From NCBI GenBank assembly GCA_937889645.1, contig CALBZE010000059.1, forward strand, positions 1 through 10,156: a stretch of 10,156 bases of DNA, in the 5' to 3' direction. This DNA is from an uncultured bacterium. Lineage in GTDB: Bacteria > Gemmatimonadota > Gemmatimonadetes > Longimicrobiales > RSA9. Below are positions 8,901 through 10,156 of the stretch, piece after piece (within the stretch, counting starts at the first letter, position 1; each line of letters opens with the position of its first letter). The notes beneath the pieces were generated by a model. The model saw only the letters and a program-made list of their open reading frames with translations. It did not search any database and had not been told where the DNA came from. The translations under genes and the position numbers were made by a program.

Positions 8901-9027
8901 CCAGATGAGCTACGTCGACCGCCAGAGCTACGTGGGCGCCCGCAACGGCTCGAGCCAGTTCCAGCTCGGGCTCTTCGGCGAGTTCAACTTCGCCGCCGGC
9001 AACTTCGCCGACGGAGGCGTCCGGTGA
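2857..9027 (+). CDS. sprA: SprA-family outer-membrane translocon (T9SS SprA/Sov-like)
   Basis: This 2056-aa protein matches the SprA/Sov family, whose Bacteroidota members form the giant outer-membrane barrel that exports T9SS cargo. A signal peptide (1-20) ends PLAA|Q21. The first SprA_N-like region begins near M151, with ISDRLHIDVDFDQRREFDAANNI around 200-220 (shown in part) and IPGGNFGFKA (255-264). Next come GIDYTIDYTLGLVTLTNP (about 649-666) and the hallmark YLDDFEAS (789-796). An acidic calcium-loop-like segment, DLDGNGILD (1014-1022), follows. The second SprA_N-like region has NEKSLGLTYDAL (1174-1185) and VWIDELRLGG (1335-1344). Residues after about 1345 are alternating barrel-strand sequence with an unusual Gly-rich insert (1717-1746). 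It is slightly shorter than Flavobacterium johnsoniae SprA (about 2400 aa). The ATG is supported by the signal peptide and GGGAG five bases upstream. It probably forms an operon with the overlapping M28 gene. No PorV or other T9SS gene is present, so function in a complete T9SS is inferred. Confidence 0.88.
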   Translation: MRHRWYLVLLPFVSAAPLAAQDPAARDPARAPWRLDAPAPPPLFRLGLKPLGPVFPIDFGTDPVARAPGFGTGGVRGLPAAPGALPGARARAWTGADAGTWADAWADSTRARLAAGWTTWRPRPPREPSDLARKAADLLPDALADFADLGMRVYGRGELGGDWTRYRPCDPALRLNCNPTYFPLLTPDVQFGVQIQGTISDRLHIDVDFDQRREFDAANNIQVYYQGLPGEVLQRVEVGDVAFELPDSRYLTAGIPGGNFGFKATARIGALDVQAIWAQQKGDVATRRFRIDGAGAAQGLVQDAEVVLDDVDYVRGQFFFLVDPALLTGYPHVDVLSLRSSDAPPELRPGAGGAGIQLYRDERISLTNPEQQAQLGYFLADAITADGTLRHSGRFRRLVPGEDYLVHPSGLWLMLRSPLRPDEALAVAYLPEAGPPVGTPDAETAPPGTTPVLRLIRGPATIHQPGQATWPFEMHHVYRLDASAGVDPASVELEISLGERSAGATHREALGLSLSFLKLFGLDEDAPFEWLDEAHLFRPAQDLFGAVVPARFGGTYIVFPTLQPFAEPPPLPSVGLSAEDAAAILGADANRAIYEEPDPVLREGSARFRLSFRYRVRVEGIASSFSLGAFGIREGSERLTVGGRTLRPGIDYTIDYTLGLVTLTNPALLAGMGPDAAIEATWEQKAAFQLAPTSLYGLNARYDLGGIGRFDLVGLYQTEKAIVNRPQLGFEPGSAFLGGASGNLHFGATWLDDLLGRLSATADTVPSAIRIAGELGVSLPDPNRRGHTYLDDFEASDEFPLRLDRDAWRLGSRPGERTGATDVLPPALDASTAAPLVWQHDLLDPSGRVVGPLLAREIDRQINVAGAERTEPVLYLSFGDDSTTGGDRRWRSMTTVLETTGRDMTRSEYLEFYAAAETGRGLALVIDIGTVGEDAYYIDPEGRTTGTYPDGRPWGLGVLDEEARIAEREIWGPALDSLGLWNQPCRAEPGRQSYPLGDPRANCARGNGRPDTEDLDGNGILDAMDGAYFRYVVRLEGASPYLVRDRVATGTEFRLYRIPLRGPGAIPIGGATEGTWRYIKHLRITVTGQPGSAGGDITLARMRVVGSRWTKRDADGIRAGLFDDRPGIGVGTTNFRVGPVSRITEGEAYVSPPGVGDQLQDPTSAFGGNTVEFNEKSLGLTYDALQPGDRAEAYFRYPQQPRNFLNYREMRLWAVPRGGQWGGPGERLVVSVGTDARNRYIYVTPLRVAPPVVQPEAWHPEVVIDFDRWFELKAWAEQMLIEGDTPPGEPVVVWSPDSTYAVIMEDRARAPNLAAVREIGFAVYNAGGAPVSGAVWIDELRLGGAVTDPGLAGHVGIDLRAGSFATASVAYANRGAGFRLLNQTPGYQTTRDMTAVGTVHLGTLAPESWALDAPVTVSYSRSGLEPTFLPESDVRANRLPGLRRTGSRRTHVGFALRRTRSFENPVAGFLLDGAAVRVDYRTAANASLTTEDRSEGVEAAVGWTRTPEPRDVDVVPAPVEAALRALAPRAIEETDAFRRLASMRLRWTPELVALNGTYQHAETRSYRYASILERPEDADVRPVEAPREGLISSARITLRPIASLHAGATFASTRDLLPTDRAGARPEEREAIARARSELAGVDLGWERQRTLSTFVDYRPPVASWLRPNVGFTARYRADRLASRFETIDSAAVLQRAFDGDRQLTRSVVIDPAALVGTGGGARGGAEGGAGGGTGGATGGGGGIGGVARALLRAVGPFDLTWTDGVGSRFDWRAVDPGFGYQLGLGNGDAFRIVDGDTAAIFDRHGSFRARGGVRLPLGTRIDVAYGESDASVDERRAGSRNTRETTWPDVAFTLAELPRPGAMRAVVNYGSLSAGYRESVRTSIFGAAAGQEWAIDERAIPLQLAVGFANGLGATYTGQIASGSGRDPTGRTEHRGEQHAVQIAGTFIAPRFLRDSFPAPIHASLRWSYHARAQCRVAASSAAAGGGCIPFVDYINREFGATLNTIVSQLTVGFQMSYVDRQSYVGARNGSSQFQLGLFGEFNFAAGNFADGGVR
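8005..8094 (+). repeat. Gly-rich low-complexity insert in sprA
   Basis: Codons 1717-1746 encode 30 residues, 20 of them Gly, with Ala, Thr and a few charged residues between. The DNA is correspondingly G-rich. The insert lies inside the C-terminal barrel region, between strand-like sequence ending near 1716 and the GPFDLTWTDG segment starting at about 1755. It is best read as a flexible extracellular or periplasmic loop. The simple sequence could vary in length between strains by slippage; that is inference. Confidence 0.6.
9013..9017 (+). promoter_or_regulatory. Ribosome-binding site that fixes the GTG start of the M28 gene
   Basis: GGAGG lies six bases before the GTG at 9024, within the last codons of sprA. 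The GTG overlaps the sprA stop in a GTGA arrangement. Starting here gives a complete lipoprotein signal peptide, whereas no alternative downstream start would retain one. The arrangement indicates translational coupling to sprA. Confidence 0.8.
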
Positions 9028-9968
9028 GGCGCGCCGCGGCACTCGCCGCCCTCGCCCTCGCCGGGATCGTCGCGGCGTGCGAACGCGGCGGAGAGGTCAC
9101 GCCGCGCGGCGGCGTCGACGTCGCCGTGCCCGACTTCGACGGCCAGGCCGCCTACGCGCTCCTCGAGCGACAGGTCGCCTTCGGCCCGCGTGTCCCCGGC
9201 ACGCCCGGCCACGCCGAGCAGCTCGCGTGGATGACGGAATACCTCCGCGAGCGCGCGGACACGGTCATCCTCCAGCCGTTCGACCACCAGGCGCGCCGCG
9301 GCGGGACGGTTCGAATGACCAACGTCTTCGCGCGGTTCCGACCCGAGCTCTCCGACCGGATCCTCCTCCTCGCGCACTGGGACACGCGCCCCACGGCCGA
9401 CGAGGACCCGGACCAGAACCGCCGCAACGAGCCGATCCTCGGCGCGAACGACGGCGCGAGCGGCGTCGCCGTCCTCCTCCAAATTGCGGATGTCCTGTCC
9501 CGCCATTCCCCGCCGATCGGCGTCGACCTACTCTTCACCGACGGCGAGGATTTCGGGCCGGACGAGATGTATCTGGGCGCGACGTACTTCGCGGCGAACC
9601 CCGTCCCCGGTCCCGGATATCGGCCGCTGTACGGCATCCTCGTCGACATGGTCGGCGACCGGAACCCGATCTTCCCGATCGAGGCGCTGTCGTACGACTT
9701 CGCGCCCGAGGTCGTCGAGCGCGTCTGGCGACTCGCGGCGGAGCTCGGCTACGGCCACGTGTTCGTCCGCCGCCGCGGCCGCGCGATCGGCGACGACCAC
9801 GTGCCGCTCAACCGCGCCGGGATCCGGACGATCGACATCATCGACTTCGACTACGGCCCGGGGAACGCCTACTGGCACACCCACAAGGACGTGCTGGAGA
9901 ACACGGCGCCGGACGGGTTGGAGGCGGTGGGGACGGTTTTGACCGGGTTGATTTATCGCGGGGGGTGA
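9024..9968 (+). CDS. M28-family lipoprotein, probable glutaminyl-peptide cyclotransferase
   Basis: This is a 314-aa zinc enzyme of the M28 / glutaminyl cyclase fold. The start is GTG, overlapping the sprA stop by 4 bases. Residues 1-18 are a lipoprotein signal ending V16-A-A|C19, and C19 is the only cysteine. With Glu at +2 it would reach the outer membrane by the E. coli sorting rule, which may not apply here. Visible motifs are AHWDTRP (H118, D120), GANDGASG (D143, likely zinc ligand), TDGEDFG (E175 likely general base, D176 likely zinc ligand), LVDMVGD (D208) and YWHTH (W284, H285 likely zinc ligand). The D-E/D-WH arrangement resembles human glutaminyl cyclase (D159, E201/E202, W329-H330) and bacterial zinc-type cyclases. 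The reaction would be conversion of N-terminal Gln to pyroglutamate on exported proteins. An M28 aminopeptidase remains possible, because the two groups share the fold and several ligands. Confidence 0.85.
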   Translation: MRRAAALAALALAGIVAACERGGEVTPRGGVDVAVPDFDGQAAYALLERQVAFGPRVPGTPGHAEQLAWMTEYLRERADTVILQPFDHQARRGGTVRMTNVFARFRPELSDRILLLAHWDTRPTADEDPDQNRRNEPILGANDGASGVAVLLQIADVLSRHSPPIGVDLLFTDGEDFGPDEMYLGATYFAANPVPGPGYRPLYGILVDMVGDRNPIFPIEALSYDFAPEVVERVWRLAAELGYGHVFVRRRGRAIGDDHVPLNRAGIRTIDIIDFDYGPGNAYWHTHKDVLENTAPDGLEAVGTVLTGLIYRGG

Positions 9969-9972
9969 GAAG

Positions 9973-9990
9973 GCGCGCCGAGGGGCGCGC
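9973..9990 (+). terminator. Hairpin just after the M28 gene, possible terminator
   Basis: GCGCGCC (9973-9979) pairs with GGCGCGC (9984-9990) around a GAGG loop, 4 bases after the stop codon. No T-tract follows (AGGTAGGG), so it is not a classical intrinsic terminator. It may stall polymerase or protect the transcript end. The same 7-base arms recur at 10022-10038. Confidence 0.35.
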
Positions 9991-10021
9991 AGGTAGGGAA
10001 AGCGGTCCGCTCGTGGCGAGA

Positions 10022-10141
10022 GCGCGCCTGTGGCGCGCCGGGGCGGCCGGCGGCTGCGCCGCCGGCGGGGTGCGGCGCGGCTTCGCGCGCGGGAGGCGGC
10101 CGGCCGCTGGCGCGGCCGGCGGGGGCCGGCCCCTTTGGGGC
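10022..10141. repeat. Array of perfect GC hairpins, right flank
   Basis: This non-coding run of stems includes GCGCGCC/GGCGCGC (10022-10028/10032-10038, loop TGT), the 9-bp palindrome at 10046-10066 listed separately, and GCGCG/CGCGC (10075-10079/10084-10088, loop GCTT). It also includes GCCGGCCGC/GCGGCCGGC (10099-10107/10112-10120, loop TGGC) and GCCCC/GGGGC (10129-10133/10137-10141, loop TTT). The last overlaps a 12-base perfect palindrome at 10122-10133. No protein-coding frame is convincing here. Chance palindromes are expected at this composition, but five or more tandem perfect stems in 120 bases is dense. Confidence 0.5.
10045..10069 (+). repeat. 25-bp palindromic element after the sprA operon (copy 2)
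   Basis: A 9-bp perfect stem, GCCGGCGGC (10046-10054) and GCCGCCGGC (10058-10066), encloses a TGC loop. The reverse complement of 10045-10069 is identical to 78-102 at the other end of the window, and after one mismatch three further C bases also match. Each copy lies beyond the last gene of its operon and reads the same way in the direction of transcription. Here it sits 76 bases past the M28 stop codon. No T-tract follows. Confidence 0.6.
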
Positions 10142-10156
10142 GGGTGGCGGCGCCTT

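Noticed and set aside
8397..9023. Upstream extension of the M28 gene by 209 codons in the same frame.
   Set aside because: It overlaps the sprA barrel sequence, gives Arg-rich nonsense, and would bury the clear lipoprotein signal peptide that starts at 9024.
4792..9042. A 1416-codon open frame on the minus strand, antisense to sprA.
   Set aside because: It is in exact codon register with sprA, so its stops would be sense TTA, CTA or TCA codons, which a GC-rich gene hardly uses. The translated product is Arg/Ala/Asp/Val-rich without recognisable domains. It is a composition artefact.
10122..10141. GCCCC-TTT-GGGGC stem as an intrinsic terminator for the sprA operon.
   Set aside because: It lies about 160 bases past the last stop, its T run is in the loop rather than after the stem, and the following bases are G-rich.
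9969..10156. Could the hairpin array be a CRISPR array or an integron attachment site?
   Set aside because: There is no regular repeat-spacer period, the arms differ between stems, and no cas or integrase gene is nearby.

Overview
The window (about 70% G+C by eye) looks like the chromosome of a high-GC diderm bacterium carrying lipopolysaccharide or lipooligosaccharide. It holds four complete genes. Two are the membrane subunits of the LPS exporter (lptG and lptF, minus strand). The third is a very large SprA-family outer-membrane translocon (plus strand), and the fourth is a lipoprotein of the M28 / glutaminyl-cyclase fold (plus strand). SprA is best known from the type IX secretion system (T9SS) of Bacteroidota. 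SprA together with this base composition and a long coiled-coil LptF suggests a member of the wider FCB group, most likely Gemmatimonadota. That assignment is inference, because there is no rRNA or other marker here.

Layout. Bases 1-105 are non-coding and almost entirely GC-only inverted repeats. lptG (106-1185, minus) and lptF (1187-2665, minus) form a tight operon read right to left as lptF then lptG, with one base between them. A 191-bp divergent intergenic region (2666-2856) holds what look like two overlapping back-to-back promoters and GC-rich leader hairpins. sprA (2857-9027, plus) is followed with a 4-base overlap by the M28 lipoprotein gene (9024-9968, plus). Bases 9969-10156 are again non-coding and packed with perfect GC hairpins. 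No stretch over 300 bases lacks a gene. I see no tRNA, rRNA, CRISPR, insertion sequence or phage gene.

How the genes fit together. All four products act in the cell envelope. LptF and LptG extract LPS from the inner membrane. SprA would form a giant outer-membrane barrel. The M28 protein would be tethered in the periplasm, where it could act on proteins emerging from the Sec pathway. The most interesting link is that the SprA signal peptide ends LAA|Q, so the mature protein should begin with glutamine, and the gene translationally coupled to sprA looks like a glutaminyl cyclase. This matches the 'Q-rule' described for Bacteroidota, in which signal peptidase I exposes an N-terminal Gln that a periplasmic cyclase converts to pyroglutamate.

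A second notable point is a 25-bp palindromic element found once after each operon. It is in inverted orientation in the window, so it has the same orientation relative to each operon's transcription. This suggests a dispersed 3'-end element of this genome.
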